64,000 nucleotides of DNA from Tenebrio molitor. Its lineage: Eukaryota > Arthropoda > Insecta > Coleoptera > Tenebrionidae. The position numbers and the translations under genes were made by a program. This document shows positions 10,985 to 22,509 of the stretch, piece by piece. Positions within the stretch are counted from its first letter, which is position 1, and each line of letters begins with the position of its first letter. The DNA lies in contig NC_091046.1 of the NCBI RefSeq assembly GCF_963966145.1, positions 17,546,001 to 17,610,000 on the forward strand. The letters are read 5' to 3'. The notes below the pieces were generated by a model. The model made no database searches. It saw only the letters and a list, made by a program, of their open reading frames with translations, and had not been told where the DNA came from.

Positions 10985-11172
10985 TTCGCTGGTGGCCAAT
11001 GCAAATGAATTTTCCTTACCCTTTAGTTATACTAAGACATTGGCGCGACCTTGAAACACAACAAGAGAGAAAAAAAGGCATTTGCGTGGGAAACGATCTA
11101 GGAGGACGCCCTGAGGCTGTCTAGCCAGAAAAAACGCGAAAATTCGAGAAGTAGTTAAAGTGAACAATTACC
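10985..11172. mobile_element. MITE fragment, same family as 47.45-47.76 kb
   Basis: Shares long blocks with 47541-47755, for example AATGAATTTTCCTT, TTGAAACACAACAAGAGAG, GGAGGACGCC and CCAGAAAAAACGCGAAAATT. The left arm is mostly missing, so this is a truncated copy of the foldback family. Confidence 0.7.
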
Positions 11173-11960
11173 CATCTTTATCCCTCTTCTTCTCAACATT
11201 GTGTTTTCTCAATAAATAAGTGACATCCATCCTACTTAGTAGATTGTATCTTTCAATTTTTGGTGTGTTCAATTTCCTTGCATCTTCCAAAATTCTATCC
11301 ACTGGCACTCCAGACTTTAATTTCTCTACAACAATTGTCTTCTCCAATGTTGACAGATGTTTGCTTAGTAGTTCCTCTTCATCATGACCAACATGTGTTG
11401 GCCAAAAGTTTACAGTCATTTTACCCCCAAATAGCACAATTATGTTAATCAAAGTTTTTAATAAATACTCATATAAATTAACTTCCCCGTCCTCTTGCAA
11501 GCCTTGCTTTTAAATCCTTAAAAAATACCTCATAATAATGTAGATTTTTTTTTTAATTTTTACCTTTTATGTTGCTTCTGTTGTATTCATAGTGAATCTC
11601 TTTATGACCATTATTATTAAGTCCTCTGTTCTTTGCATAATTTGTCTCAATTTTTTTAATATTCTTCCACATTTCATACTCCTGACTACTAGAAAATTGG
11701 AGTGATAAATTTTCAATACTTACCTCATGTTTTTCTTCAAGATGTTTCCTCAAATTTTCCTGCGTCTTCACTTCGTTTCTTTCCTCGCACAATGGACATA
11801 TAATGTGACTCTTCCGACAATTCTCCACAACTGTCTGATGTACTCTCTTAATATGCCTGTTCTTCAAGTTGGTGCTGGAAAAACTTTTAGAACAAAGGGG
11901 GCACGTCCCCGAAGCTCCTTCTGGGAAAATGATCCATTTCTTTTGTCTTCAAGCAAAACC
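11168..11960 (-). pseudogene. C2H2 zinc-finger transposon-associated protein remnant
   Basis: Read on the minus strand, it starts with a C2H2 finger (CPLCSKSFSSTNLKNRHIKR, about 11906-11847) and a second CPLCEERN...H..H-like segment, then SSQEYEMWKNIKKIETNYAK. A probable intron separates this from a second block with FWPTHVGHDEEE and LLSRMDVTYLLRK. Insect proteins with this finger - EYEMWK - THVGH - LLSRMD layout usually belong to transposons carrying MULE-like transposases. The second block seems to have a frameshift or extra sequence before TVNFWPTHVGH, and no transposase core follows. I take it as a decayed fragment; a domesticated short gene is the alternative. Confidence 0.5.
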
Positions 11961-13130
11961 TAACTGTAAGCACTTGTAATAAAGACAATAAAACGTATAA
12001 AAATTAATACGTAAATAAAGAAATAAATCTGCAACAAGCAGATTGATGGCTATGAGACAGCAAATATCAAATTAGCGGTCCAAAAATCGTTTTTAGCTAT
12101 AAATTGCGAACACTTTACACCAGTGTGAACTCTTGTCAAGTAGCAAAACAGCATAATGGCAAAAATTTAAAAAAGCATGGCTGTACCATGTCAGTACCAA
12201 CAGAATATCACTGAAAATTTTAGTAAGTTACCAAATCTATTCTGTTGGCGCCCTGAAAGTCCCCTGTGCTTTTTAATGTAGTCTATACGAAAGAGGCGAC
12301 ACTCGATTTTCAGCTCTCGAAGTGAACGGTGGTGTTTGTTGAATCGTCGTTTTGATTGTTATTGTTTTAGTTGAAAATGTAGTTATTGCGGTTACGAATC
12401 TCGAGTCGTGTATTTTATTGTGTATTGTCAAGGTAATCAAGGCCGTGCTCCGTCAACATTCGCCAATCGCGGAGGAGATTACAGGTGGGCACCTCGTGTG
12501 TCGCCGACAGTTTGCGCGTTGTAATTCAGGTAGGATGATGTTACAGGCAACAAGTAGTGTTTAGCAGGTATGCTATTTCGTTTTGTTATTCCGATAAGTT
12601 CGCGTGATGTAGGAATTGATAGAGTGGGTAAATTCTTTAAGGAACGTCGCAATAAAGTTGTCAGGTAGTTAAAATCCGTGGGACGAGTCCATTTTCAAAG
12701 TTAGAGAGAGTAAGGGGTGAACCGTGGAAATCAGTTGGTCGCGTCCAGGCTTTAAAATCAGAGTTATTTAGCGGCGAACAGTTAGAAATACTTTGGGCGA
12801 GTCCATTTTCGGGGTAGGGCTGGGAAGTTAGAACATATTGCGTCAGCGATTTAATTAGGGAAAACGGGAGGTCATTTCGGGAACGGCTTTCCATTTGCCA
12901 CAAGGAAAAAGGGGCACGTGTTTGGTCGCAGTTAGGAATGTAGTTGCGGGGGCAATTTCACCACGTTGCAATGAAAAACGGGAGCCTGCCAAAAGAGCCG
13001 GACCTGGGGGGGCCTTTGTCGCGCCCACAGGGCCTCTTCATGACGTGTGATCTTGGCCCCCTGGCCGCAGAGTTTCTCGAACGCCTTGGTGGAAGGCCCC
13101 TGTTTCATCATATGAATTGGGAATGCTTCA
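11961..13130. other. No gene recognised; GC-richer unassigned tract from about 12240
   Basis: From about 12240 the sequence becomes richer in G+C than its surroundings. Short frames (such as 12352-12564 +) have no recognisable domain. Several CAG/GT donor-like sites (for example CAGGTAGG near 12529 and CAGGTATG near 12567) could mark 5' exons of a gene or the leader of a retroelement. It ends abruptly where a LINE tail starts at about 13131. Confidence 0.3.
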
Positions 13131-13904
13131 TTGACTAGGTGTTTCACTTTCAAGGATTTAGGCGTTACATTTGACGCTCAATTCACCTTCAACGAACATG
13201 TTGATATTATTGTGGCATCATCAGTCAAAACTTTAGGTTTCATCTTTCGATCGTGCAAACGATTCAGGTCTGAGAGTTGCTTAAGGGCACTTTATTTTAC
13301 CTTGGTCAGATCTAAATTGGAGTACTGTTCAATTGTATGGTCGCCGATCTATCGAAGAGGTGTTGATGCTTTGGAGTCGGTTCAGAGGAAGTTTGCCAAG
13401 TATCTTCTGTTCAAGTTAATTGCTGAATTTCCTCCAAGAGGTACTCCTAATTCTGTTCTTTATAATATGGCAAATCTGCGTTCTCTCAATATGAGACGTA
13501 ATGATAGTTTTCTGATATTTCTATATAAGATCGTACACGGCATTATTAATTCTCCCTTCTTGTTATCCCAAATTTATTTCAATGTGCCTCGGGCAAATCT
13601 TAGATCTGGTCGTTTTTTTTATGTTCCGCGAGCAGTTACTAATATACTGCATCGTTCCCCTCTTTATACTGCCTGCACATTATTCAATAGCAACTGTAGT
13701 GAGTGCGATATTTTTGTGATTAGTCTTGGACAATTTAAGAGATTGATTACCTGCATTTCAGAGGTTTAATTGAGCGTTTCCCGTAACGGGTACACAGTCG
13801 CTTTTTGAGCTGTTGCATTGTATAACGCTGTTTACTGTTGGTTTTTGTTTGGGTGTACAACCTGTTAACCAACATACCAAATAATAATAATAATAATAAT
13901 AATA
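13131..13904 (+). pseudogene. Jockey-like LINE 3' end (C-terminal RT region), 5' truncated
   Basis: A 212-codon frame holds the region downstream of the RT catalytic core of Jockey-type non-LTR elements: FKDLGVTFD, LYFTLVRSKLEYCSIVWSP and ALESVQRKFAKYL. The frame ends at 13769 and the element closes with an (AAT)n tail at 13879-13904, typical of this LINE group. There is no RT catalytic motif or ORF1, so it is a 5'-truncated dead copy. The first codons have no true start. Confidence 0.85.
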
Positions 13905-14940
13905 TGTAGCCTTCGCAGTGGCGATTCGGAGGACACAACCTGGGGCACTGCACACATAACGAGTTAAGTGTCACAGGGACTTGAACGACCCGACGTCACT
14001 AGGGTAGAAATTAGGAGACTGGGGGGCGAGAACTAGGTTAACTTCGCGATCGTAGGCCGCGTGCTATCTTGAAGAGCTGAGAGTCAGAGGTCCGTAATAT
14101 TCAATTAGGGAATTAGAGTGTCTGTCATTGCAATCTTATGTAACATGTTGTGTAACTTTGTCAATTGAAAAGATTACGGTGCGCCATCGTTTGTGGATGA
14201 TTTTTGGGGGTTTTACTCATCCCATTTACAGTGTCTATTCGTAATAACATAACTATCATTTGTTTCAGGGTACCGCTTTGTTCTTGGATTACGAGTTTAG
14301 GTTCTGAGCAACCGTTGTTATTTTATTTGTTGTATAGTTTCGTCCCGACAAAAAAAAAAAACAAAAAAAAAGGGGGAACTATTACTTTCTACACTCCTCA
14401 AGAGGTGGATAGACAAATTTATTGTGTATTTTTCTTGTTATGTCATGTAAAGTCGCACCGCTGAATTTTTTATATATCATGTGATTGGGTGTGATATCAA
14501 TCAGCACTGTAAATGAAAACGAGAATAAATACAGGCGTCCTCCCACCGATTTATGCATTTTTATTTCGAAGTTTGTTCACCCTGCAGGTCCGCCATTTGC
14601 AGCCCGAGCTAGTCTGCCGCCATTTTGTACAAAAGACACAACGTAGGGGTCCTACCGCTTCGATGACGATCACGACATGGCCAATTTGTTCTATTTCGCG
14701 GGTTTAATTTGAATTTTCAAATATTTAAATTTTGGCGGAAGACTGGCGATACCTGGGTTATTACAAAGTTAAGTTTAATACATTTTTGACTTTTTCATTT
14801 TGGTTCGCTTTTTTTCATTCAAAGTATTACTTACACGAAATGGCTGAACAAGAAGAAGATATGAAACGTAAAAGAATACTGTTAACCGCCAGACAGAAGC
14901 AGGATCACAGATTACTCATCCAAATATACTATATGTATAG
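13905..14940. other. Unassigned tract after LINE tail
   Basis: Moderately GC-rich sequence resembling 12.24-13.13 kb in composition, as if the LINE had landed inside one larger unit. Frames at 14204-14464, 14513-14707 and 14732-14944 (+) have no recognised domain. The last contains a charged segment (MAEQEEDMKRKRILL) that could be a small exon, but nothing confirms it. Confidence 0.25.
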
Positions 14941-15311
14941 TTGACTCAAGTTGCAAAAAACAACTTGTCATTTGCAACAGCATTTTTTCTATATTTTTAA
15001 ACCAAATAAAGGCGCAAAAAGACCAGAAAATCATAGTTTGGATGGAATATTTTCCATATAAGTACAGTTTTAAAGTAATTTCAAATTACTACGAGCCCGA
15101 TTTCAAGTCAGGGTGACAAATAGGTGATGCAGCGCAAATGTGTAGCTATCTTTGTCCTACACATCAATTACTAATATACGTCATCTTTCTCAAACTTGCA
15201 ATTTTGTGCCGTTACCATGACAATACAAGTTGCAACTCAACTTCAAATCGGCCTCTTATGCCATAAAAATGCTGTTGCAAATGCAAAATGGTTTTTTGCA
15301 ACTTGAGTCAA
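14941..15311. mobile_element. Inverted-repeat MITE
   Basis: Ends TTGACTCAAGTTGCAAAAAA and its inverse, with paired TTTGCAACAGCATTTT further in, define a 371-bp foldback. No target duplication could be fixed. There is no coding content. Confidence 0.75.
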
Positions 15312-16413
15312 TTTTAAAGTTTGAAGTTCAGTGATATAATTTTTGTTAATTAAAATGTGCTCTAATGACGAAAGGATCGATATGATATCGATATATGATG
15401 AATCAGTTTCTTAAATAAAAAGAAATATTCTCGATTACTGCCATTTTAAAATTTTTATAATTGACTCTTTTGTGAGGGATGTCCAAACCATACAAAAGTT
15501 TAAAATAATTCATGTTTTTACATCAAGTTATGAATTAAAAACGTATTGCTGACTGTATTTAACTTTAGTTAGGGTCCGAAAGTTATGTGAATCAGTTTGT
15601 ATAGCGTCTCCGGCAAATTCCTCGAATGCAGTTGCTCGAAATCAATTTCCCGAAATCAATTGCTTGAAAATGAAATTTCTCGAAAATGTTTTGCTCGAAT
15701 TTATATGGCAGAAAATGTTTCTCATTGGAGTGTAATTACGGACTAGTCGTAATACTATTCCATAATTCACGATCCTTCAGTTCTGCAATTTGTAACAAAT
15801 AGAACTTCTAATTTTCAGGTAGGTTTAGATTAATGACAAATGATAAGAAATATCCAAATCTTACTTTCAAAAGAAATTTTGAACAGTATGATTCTTGTGT
15901 CTGAGTGTTTTTTTTTTGTCAATTCATTTATAGACAATGTTTATGTTAAAGAGCCTGCATCGAAGTGGAAGGACATTATTGCATAAACCTATTGTTTTAT
16001 TTAAAAAAAAACTGTTGTGGCCTTAGAGAAAATAGTGAAATCTCAAATGCCTGCACCCGAAGTTCTCTAAGGGGTGTAAATCTTTACCCTTATCACAACT
16101 ACAAATCCTACATCAAAAATAAAATCAATCTTCAGATTTTTAATATTGTTTGATTTAAAAATCTAATTAATATCGCGCGTTCAAATGAAATCCTGGGTTG
16201 GGAAGGCGTTGGAAACCGTCAATTGTTGTGCTTTTTTAAAGCGTAGATTAATTGGAGCATGTTGACAGCTAACCTAAAATTTAGAGCCAAACATTTTTTC
16301 TTGTTTTTCTTTCTTTGCAATGTTTTATATCAAAAATAGAATAACGTAACAATTCCTATTCTCGAAGTAAATATCTAAAGGCACCCTTTGCTGAAAACAA
16401 ACATGTTCAATTA
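15312..16413. other. No gene recognised; degenerate TCGAAAT-type short repeats
   Basis: AT-rich sequence. Between about 15594 and 15720 a degenerate motif built on CTCGAAAT/CCCGAAAT recurs five or six times at roughly 17-20-bp spacing. Nothing else stands out. Confidence 0.4.
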
Positions 16414-16415
16414 TA

Positions 16416-16636
16416 CGGGGTGATCAATAAGGACTGTTTAAGTTGGTAACACTGAATCGTATTTTAAATCGTATAACAGGAGTAACTTCCGGTTGTTGGT
16501 GGCTTGTCGGTGTTAATGCTATACCTATTTCAGATATTTGTCAAATAAACCAACAAAACATATCCAGTTACAGTGTTATAAATAAAAATTTTCTTAATTG
16601 TATTGCCAACTTAAACAGTCCTTCTTGATCACCCGG
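16416..16636. mobile_element. TA-flanked MITE (CGGGTGATCA ends)
   Basis: Inverted ends CGGGGTGATCAATAAGGACT and its counterpart ending TTGATCACCCGG, with TA on each side (16414-16415, 16637-16638). It is 221 bp long and non-coding. The form is that of a mariner-type non-autonomous element. Confidence 0.85.
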
Positions 16637-16775
16637 TAGTAAATTCAAAAAACTCCTGGACTGTCAATATTAAATTTTAAATTAAATGCTTGTTTTGACT
16701 GTACTTGGGTATAAAAATTTTTCGCTAGAGTGTACCGACATCAAAATCTAGTTACAATAGTATATTATAATTATA

Positions 16776-17100
16776 CCAAGGTGAAGAAATTCATGATTAA
16801 AGCCAGAGCGCCAAAATTAGAGCCCGAGGCGTGCCAAGGGTTCTAAGGCGCGAAGGCTATAAGGGACTTCTTCACCGTGGTTTATATACTATCTTTTCCA
16901 CTACTAGATACGTTAAAACCCTTTCCGATAATAGTTATTAATAATAGTAATTATACACCAAGGTAGAGAAGACATTTTTTTAAGCCGAGGTAGTTTATAT
17001 TTAAGCGAGGCTTAAAATTGTCTTCTCTACCGTGGTGTATATATTATTTTTTTCACTACTAGATACGTTAAAACCCTTTCTAATAATATTAATTAAATTT
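16776..17100. repeat. Two tandem hairpin units
   Basis: Two direct units of about 150-180 bp. Each holds an inverted repeat (CCAAGGTGAAGAA...TTCTTCACCGTGG; CACCAAGGTAGAGAAGACA...CTCTACCGTGGTG) followed by the shared tail CACTACTAGATACGTTAAAA. Arms differ between units while the tail is conserved, suggesting an old duplication of a small hairpin element. Confidence 0.7.
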
Positions 17101-17626
17101 GTTTGTCCGATGCGACGATCCGAGTTCTCATTTTTCAACGGTTGTCATGGAAATTGAAAATCGTCTGTCTACGTTAACCAATGAAATCAACGAAAATCTT
17201 TCGTTCCTAGGTGACGGCTGTTCATTATTCACCTAGGTTAATAATGAAAATTATTATTAACCTTGGGAGAGAAATTCTACTTCTGGGGTCGGTTCGAGAG
17301 TCAATAATGAAGCCTTCTGAGACTAGTCGTGGAAAAAATATATTTAGGTTATGTTTTCATTTTTAATTATTGAACTAAAAATCTTTTGAATTATTCATTG
17401 CTTCGAACACTTGAAGTGAAATGCAGCAACTAAATGAATTGGAGCAATTTAATAAAGTTCATAAAAAACACACGACAAACAGAAAACAAGTAACAAATTA
17501 AACAACAACCAAAATCATCCAAAATAAACTAATCTGTTTCATTTATTCAGAATCGGAAGAAAATTATTTAAATTAACATTTGATTAACACTTATCTGCAA
17601 AATTTTGATTTGTGAATCACAAGAAC
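17101..17626. other. No feature recognised
   Basis: AT-rich sequence between the hairpin repeat and the LINE fragment. A pair of inverted CCTAGGT/TTAATAAT motifs lies near 17205-17270, otherwise there is no structure I can support. Confidence 0.45.
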
Positions 17627-18150
17627 GAATGAAATTAATTCTATTATCAATCGGTCTTGGACTTCTATTCATGTTAATTCAACTTTAGAACCAAATGGAC
17701 TATCTCGTGATGACGGAAAACGCCCTGATGGGATGACTTTAGTACCGTGGATTAAAGGTCAACCTTTGGTTTGGGACGTTACTGTTGTAGATACACTTGC
17801 AGACAGTTACATATTGAAAACATCTGAAGTCTCAGGTTTTGCCGTTGAAATGGCTTGCAAACGCAAACATAGCAAATATTGTTCAATTATTTCGTCAAAC
17901 TACATATTTAAAGGTTCAGCCTTTGAAATCTTATGTCCTTGGTGCAAATAAACCATCGATTTCATTAATGTCATTGGAAACTGACTTATCGCGGAATCAG
18001 GCGATTCAAAATCAAAGAAATTCCTTTTTGAGAGGATTTCCCTTGCCATTCAACGTGGAAACGCTGCAAGCACTCGGGGCACTTTTCCAGATTCCGCATT
18101 ATTATCGGATATTTTTGCATTGTAAATGAAAAATGTTATGTAATTATGTT
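17627..18150 (+). pseudogene. 5'-truncated copy of the 31-38 kb LINE (3' end only)
   Basis: Matches 37721-38240 closely from ATGAAATTAATTCTATTATC onward and encodes the same C-terminal domain: GKRPDGMTLVPW..., PLVWDVTVVDTLADSY, and CKRKHSKY. The RPD...VWDVT...K-KY spacing resembles the PD-(D/E)xK restriction-like endonuclease at the C-terminus of R2-type retrotransposons; that is inference. One frameshift and one stop interrupt the frame after CPWCK. This is an insertion truncated during reverse transcription. Confidence 0.8.
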
Positions 18151-18866
18151 ATCAATAAAAATTTTGTATTTAAAATAATTATTATATCTTGGTGTTCCAC
18201 TTCTAATGTCACTCAGTATAGTATTCAACTTATAAAATTGGTTTTTATTTTTTTAGCCCGTAGGCTTTGAAAATATTCAGGAAACAAATAGTGCTTTGTA
18301 TACGCTTGCCCGATATCGTTTTCTAACGACTGCCGCGCCGCCTCGCGGAGGCAGCGCGCAGCTTTCAGTTAGTATTTTCAAAATTCCGCCTGTCTTGATA
18401 TGTAATATCACTCATTAAAACACAGGAATAAATTGTCGCATTCAAGTGTACAATAAATCATGCAAAAAATAATAACTTGCGGCTTTCAGTCGATTGATAC
18501 GAGCTGTTCACGGAAAAAAAACTTGTCTAAAGGTAAAATTTTCGATTCGGAATTTAGAGAAATATTGGCGCTTCAAAACAGCAATCTCTATAAATTGTTG
18601 CTATATTTTAAATACAAATGAGCAAGTTCAACGACAAAATTTCGATTCGGATTCGATTAGTGTGATTTTTGAGATTTGGCGATTAAAAACATATTTAAAG
18701 AGGAACTAGCGCGATTTTAATAGTACTTATTTGGAACATTCTCATTGTCAAAGAGCAATTTCATGCACAAAATTGCGATTTTTTGTCTATTCTCCTAAAG
18801 ATCAAGTGCATATTAAGATGCAACGAAATAAAAATGTTTTGATGACAATAATTCCTAACATTCAAT
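18151..18866. other. No gene recognised
   Basis: AT-rich except for a short GC-rich block (CGCCGCGCCGCCTCGCGGAG near 18341-18360). Two small plus-strand frames (18494-18709, 18731-18934) show no motif. Confidence 0.4.
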
Positions 18867-19262
18867 GTAGTCGAGTCAATAAAGCCGAAAAATCGCCGAA
18901 ACTTCTTAATCCTCAGAAACAGCTCCGATTTTGATGATCTTTTTTTTAAAATGTGTGTATTTATATATTATTTGAAATCAGAAACATTTTGGTTGGGGCA
19001 CGTAAATATTTATATTGTTTAAACAATAATTTGCTAATTATGGAAAAAATTTCGTTTTCCACGACATTTATTTCAAAGATTTTTTTTATATGGAAACTGA
19101 AGTATGAAGAGTAGTTGTTAAGTTAAAATTTCTAGTAAAAAAAACAATTTTTACAACAAAAAACATAATAAAAATGCGACATAAAACCAAATTCAGAGAA
19201 CATTTTTTACCCATTCGTGTCTTTCTGAACAGCTTAAACAATGACATAGTTGAATCAAACAG

Positions 19263-20549
19263 CAGTGGCGGCTCCTCCGAGGAGGCAACGGAGGCAGTGC
19301 CTCCCCAAATAAAATTAAATAAAAAGAAAATAAAAAATACAATACTTAATTAAATATTATATTAAATCATATTATTTATGAAGATATTTGCTTATAAATG
19401 ATAATTATTCTCTTAAAAATGTCTTACAAGAAGATTTTAGCGGTTAGCATTTGTTGCTTTTGTCGGCCGGAGGCAGAGTTTAATTTAGCGCAGCATTGTT
19501 CGCCGCTAAGCGGACGAAAATGCATGGAAATGCGCCTAACTAGCATCGACGCTCTCGGAATAAATCGTTTTGTGCCCGAGAAAGGACTTCGTCCGGAGGC
19601 TTGCCTTGTTTACAGACGTCACGATTCATGTACATATGACCATCGCGGGAACGAACGCTGTTTGGTCTCGAACTGTAGCCGAGCTCTAACGAGTCTTGAC
19701 TCTTGACCACGCGCCGGTGGTCGTTTACAAGTGTAGATTGTAGGTGCTCGTTTGTTTTTATTTTGGATTTGGACTGGTGTTATTGGGAACTGGTCAAAAG
19801 TCCGTGTTTTATTTATTTTTATATTGTTTAATAAAATGAAGAAAGATATGGAAATTAAAGAAATTGCGAAGATGTTATTGATTAATTGTTAAATCATCCA
19901 TTTAATTCATTGTCTTACGACAAATTGTAAAAAGTCAAGATCAGCCACAACCAAATTTAACCATTTAACCGGCCTTATATGCGTAAGTGGAAAGCAGAAA
20001 CGGTAATTTAACACTACGTGGTTACATGTTATCAGAAATGCACACGACTAGTCGGAAGTGTGAACAAAAATTTGTTGTTTTGTTGGCCTTGCATGCTATT
20101 TGCTGTTGAAACAGAAAACACGGTTTAGTCGCGTTTAAGATTTAATGATCTTAAAAATATTGCCCTTTGTATCGAACGACACCAAAAATCAAAATACAAC
20201 AAATATTATGTACAGTTGCGAGCAATAAATTTTGGTCTCAAGGTCATTCTTTGACGCAATTGAAAATGCTCAATTGTAAAACAGTCGTAAATGTCATAAC
20301 CTATCATCATGTTGTATGACATTAATTGTCATTTTGTTCTCATTTTTTTGACATGGACATAATCAGGCAGGGAATTTTTTTAAATTTGTGATAATCTAAC
20401 CAAATTTTGAAATGACATTGACGACCAAAATTTATTGCTCGCGACAGTAGGTTCATATCTTCTACAAAAATTATTATTATGGTGTATTTATTATTACTAT
20501 GTTTGTTCAAGTTTGCCTCCTCAACAATAAAACCCACAAGCCGCCACTG
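19263..20549. mobile_element. hAT-like non-autonomous element
   Basis: Ends CAGTGGCGGCT... and ...AGCCGCCACTG, flanked by CAAACAG on both sides (19256-19262 and 20550-20556). The uninterrupted right arm of the palindrome shows the empty site with one CAAACAG (reverse complement near 21779-21785). Ends and a 7-8-bp duplication fit hAT. The GAGGCAGTGCCTCCCC segment just inside the left end is common in such elements. The frame at 19398-19706 has no hAT transposase motif. Confidence 0.85.
20213..20447. mobile_element. TA-flanked MITE nested in the hAT-like element
   Basis: Inverted ends CAGTTGCGAGCAATAAATTT and the matching ...AATTTATTGCTCGCGACAG, flanked by TA (20211-20212, 20448-20449). It is 235 bp long and non-coding. 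Confidence 0.82.
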
Positions 20550-21398
20550 CAAACAGTGTAGTTGTTTTTAAAAATAAATTACAAAAATATCCTCTGGAAA
20601 TTCATAGCCATAATTACAATTAAGTAGTACTTATAGGCGGCCCGGCCGCGACTCGAACGGAGCAAACAGTGAAATACATCTGTTGGAAATCCTACACTAA
20701 AGCTTGCTAAGTTAATTTCTGGGAATAAAACAGGCTAATGTCTCTATTCCTCCAATTAATAATAACTGTCCCTCCGCCACTCGGCGGTACGGCAATTTTG
20801 CCGGAGTACATACACTATTACGGATATTACTATCAAGCAATAGTGCTTATCAACATAATTACCGGCGTCTCGCCTCCGCATTTTGACTTTGTTGTGTTTT
20901 ATTATGTTCTGTGTCAATGTTAAGGAATTTCCTCACGATATGACATGAGTATAATAATATACCTTTTTGAATTTCAACTACCAATGTGTTCCCTAAATCC
21001 AGAATTTTTAAATTTTTGAAAAGAGATTGCGGTACTATTCCCGTTGCTGAAATTATAAGTGGTAAAATAGATTTTTTTTCTAAACTCCAAATAATAATTA
21101 TTATTATTCCTCCAATTAATAATATGTAATTTCAGCAACGGGAATAGTACCGCAATATCTTTTCAAAAATTTAAAAATTTTGGACTTAGAGAACACATTG
21201 GTGGTTGAAATTCAAAAAGGTATATTATTATACTCAGTGAGGAAATTCCTTAACATTGACACAGAACATAAAACACAAAAAAGTCAAAATGTGGAGGCGA
21301 GACGCCGGTAATTATGTTGATAAGCACTTGATAGTATTATCCGTAATAGTGTATGTACTCCGGCAAAATTGCCGTGCCGCCGGGTGGTGGAGGGTTAA

Positions 21399-21568
21399 GA
21401 TGTAATAATAATAATAATAATGTTGAAAATGTTGTTACACAGTCTAGGACTGGTTTACAAATCTATGAGGGGCGTGATGACCAACTCAATAGACCGGGAC
21501 CAATGGCTTAACGTGACTTCCGAATCACGAGATAGAATATAGCCTTTTTTTATATAATAATAATTATT
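21399..21568. repeat. Extra segment in right palindrome arm, LINE-tail-like
   Basis: Present only in the right arm. It starts with (TAA)n, contains GACCGGGACCAATGGC and ends near an AT-rich run. Trinucleotide (TAA)n next to such a segment resembles the 3' end of an insect LINE in one orientation, but no coding frame supports this. Confidence 0.35.
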
Positions 21569-22178
21569 ATATTAATTGGAGGAATGGAGGCATTAGCCTG
21601 TTTTATTCCCAGAAATTAACTTAGCAAGCTTTAGTGTTGGATTTCCAACAGATGTATTTCACTGTTTGCTCCGTTCCAGTCGCGGCCGGGCCGCCTATAA
21701 GCACTACTTACCTAATTGTAATTATGGCTATGAATTTCCAGAGAATATTTTTGTAATTTATTTTTAAAAACAACTACACTGTTTGATTCAACTATGTCAT
21801 TGTTTAAGCTGTTCAGAAAGACACGAATGGGTAAAAAATGTTCTCTGAATTTGGTTTTATGTTGCATTTTTATTATGTTTTTTGTTGTAAAAATTTTTTT
21901 TTTACTAGAAATTTTAACTTAACAACTACTCTTCATACTTCAGTTGCCATATAAAAAAAATCTTTGAAATACATATCGTGGAAAACGGAATTTTTTTCAT
22001 AAATAGCAAATTATTGTTTAAACAATATAAATATTTACGTGCCCCAAACAAAATGTTTCTGATTTCAAATAATATATAAATACACACATTTAAAAAAAAA
22101 TAATCAAAATCGGAGCTGTTTCTGAGGATTAAGAAGTAAAAACCTTCATTGACTCGACTAATGGTTTAACTTCAAGTA

Positions 22179-22507
22179 CAATCGCGGCCATCCAAAAGTG
22201 AACGTTTTTATTTCATAGTTTGATTTTTACTTGAAATCATAGGCGTTCTAAAATGTCACAGTTTGACACTAGCGTTAAAAACATGTATTTTTTTTAAATG
22301 CCACGACATCTCAATCCGATTCAGACCCCTAGGGCTATTCCAAAGCTAGAAAAAAATTAGTCGTTGGCTGCTGTGGCGAAGGAATTACATTGCAGTAAGA
22401 CTTGCATCTTCCTGCTGCACGAACGCCAATGAACAAAGCCTAATTAATCTAACGAAAAATACGGAAATTTTCGCAAGCTATCGTTCACTTTTGGATGGCC
22501 GCGATTG
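22179..22507. mobile_element. TA-flanked MITE, copy 1 (CAATCGCGGCC ends)
   Basis: Inverted ends CAATCGCGGCCATCCAAAAG, flanked by TA (22177-22178, 22508-22509). A close copy lies at 58942-59279 in the same orientation. It sits just outside the right tip of the palindrome and is non-coding. Confidence 0.88.
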
Positions 22508-22509
22508 TA

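Larger units (their letters stand above)
18868..22160. repeat. Giant foldback (palindrome), about 3.3 kb
   Basis: The left arm (18868-19262 plus 20550-21054) is the reverse complement of the right arm (about 21128-22160). Paired landmarks include TAGTCGAGTCAA/TTGACTCGACTA at the tips, CAGAAACAGCTCCGATTTTG, GGCGGCCCGGCCGCGACT and TTCAGCAACGGGAATAGTAC next to the loop at about 21055-21127. By eye, identity is about 95%. The left arm carries a hAT-like insertion; the right arm has an extra segment at about 21399-21568 with a (TAA)n run. No transposase frame was found. It could be a foldback transposon or an inverted duplication. Confidence 0.85.

Noticed and set aside
20640..20670. Possible tRNA or SINE box B (GTTCGAGTCG on minus strand)
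   Set aside because: No cloverleaf can be formed around it and a box A at the right spacing was not seen; the same bases recur in the other palindrome arm because the arms are copies.
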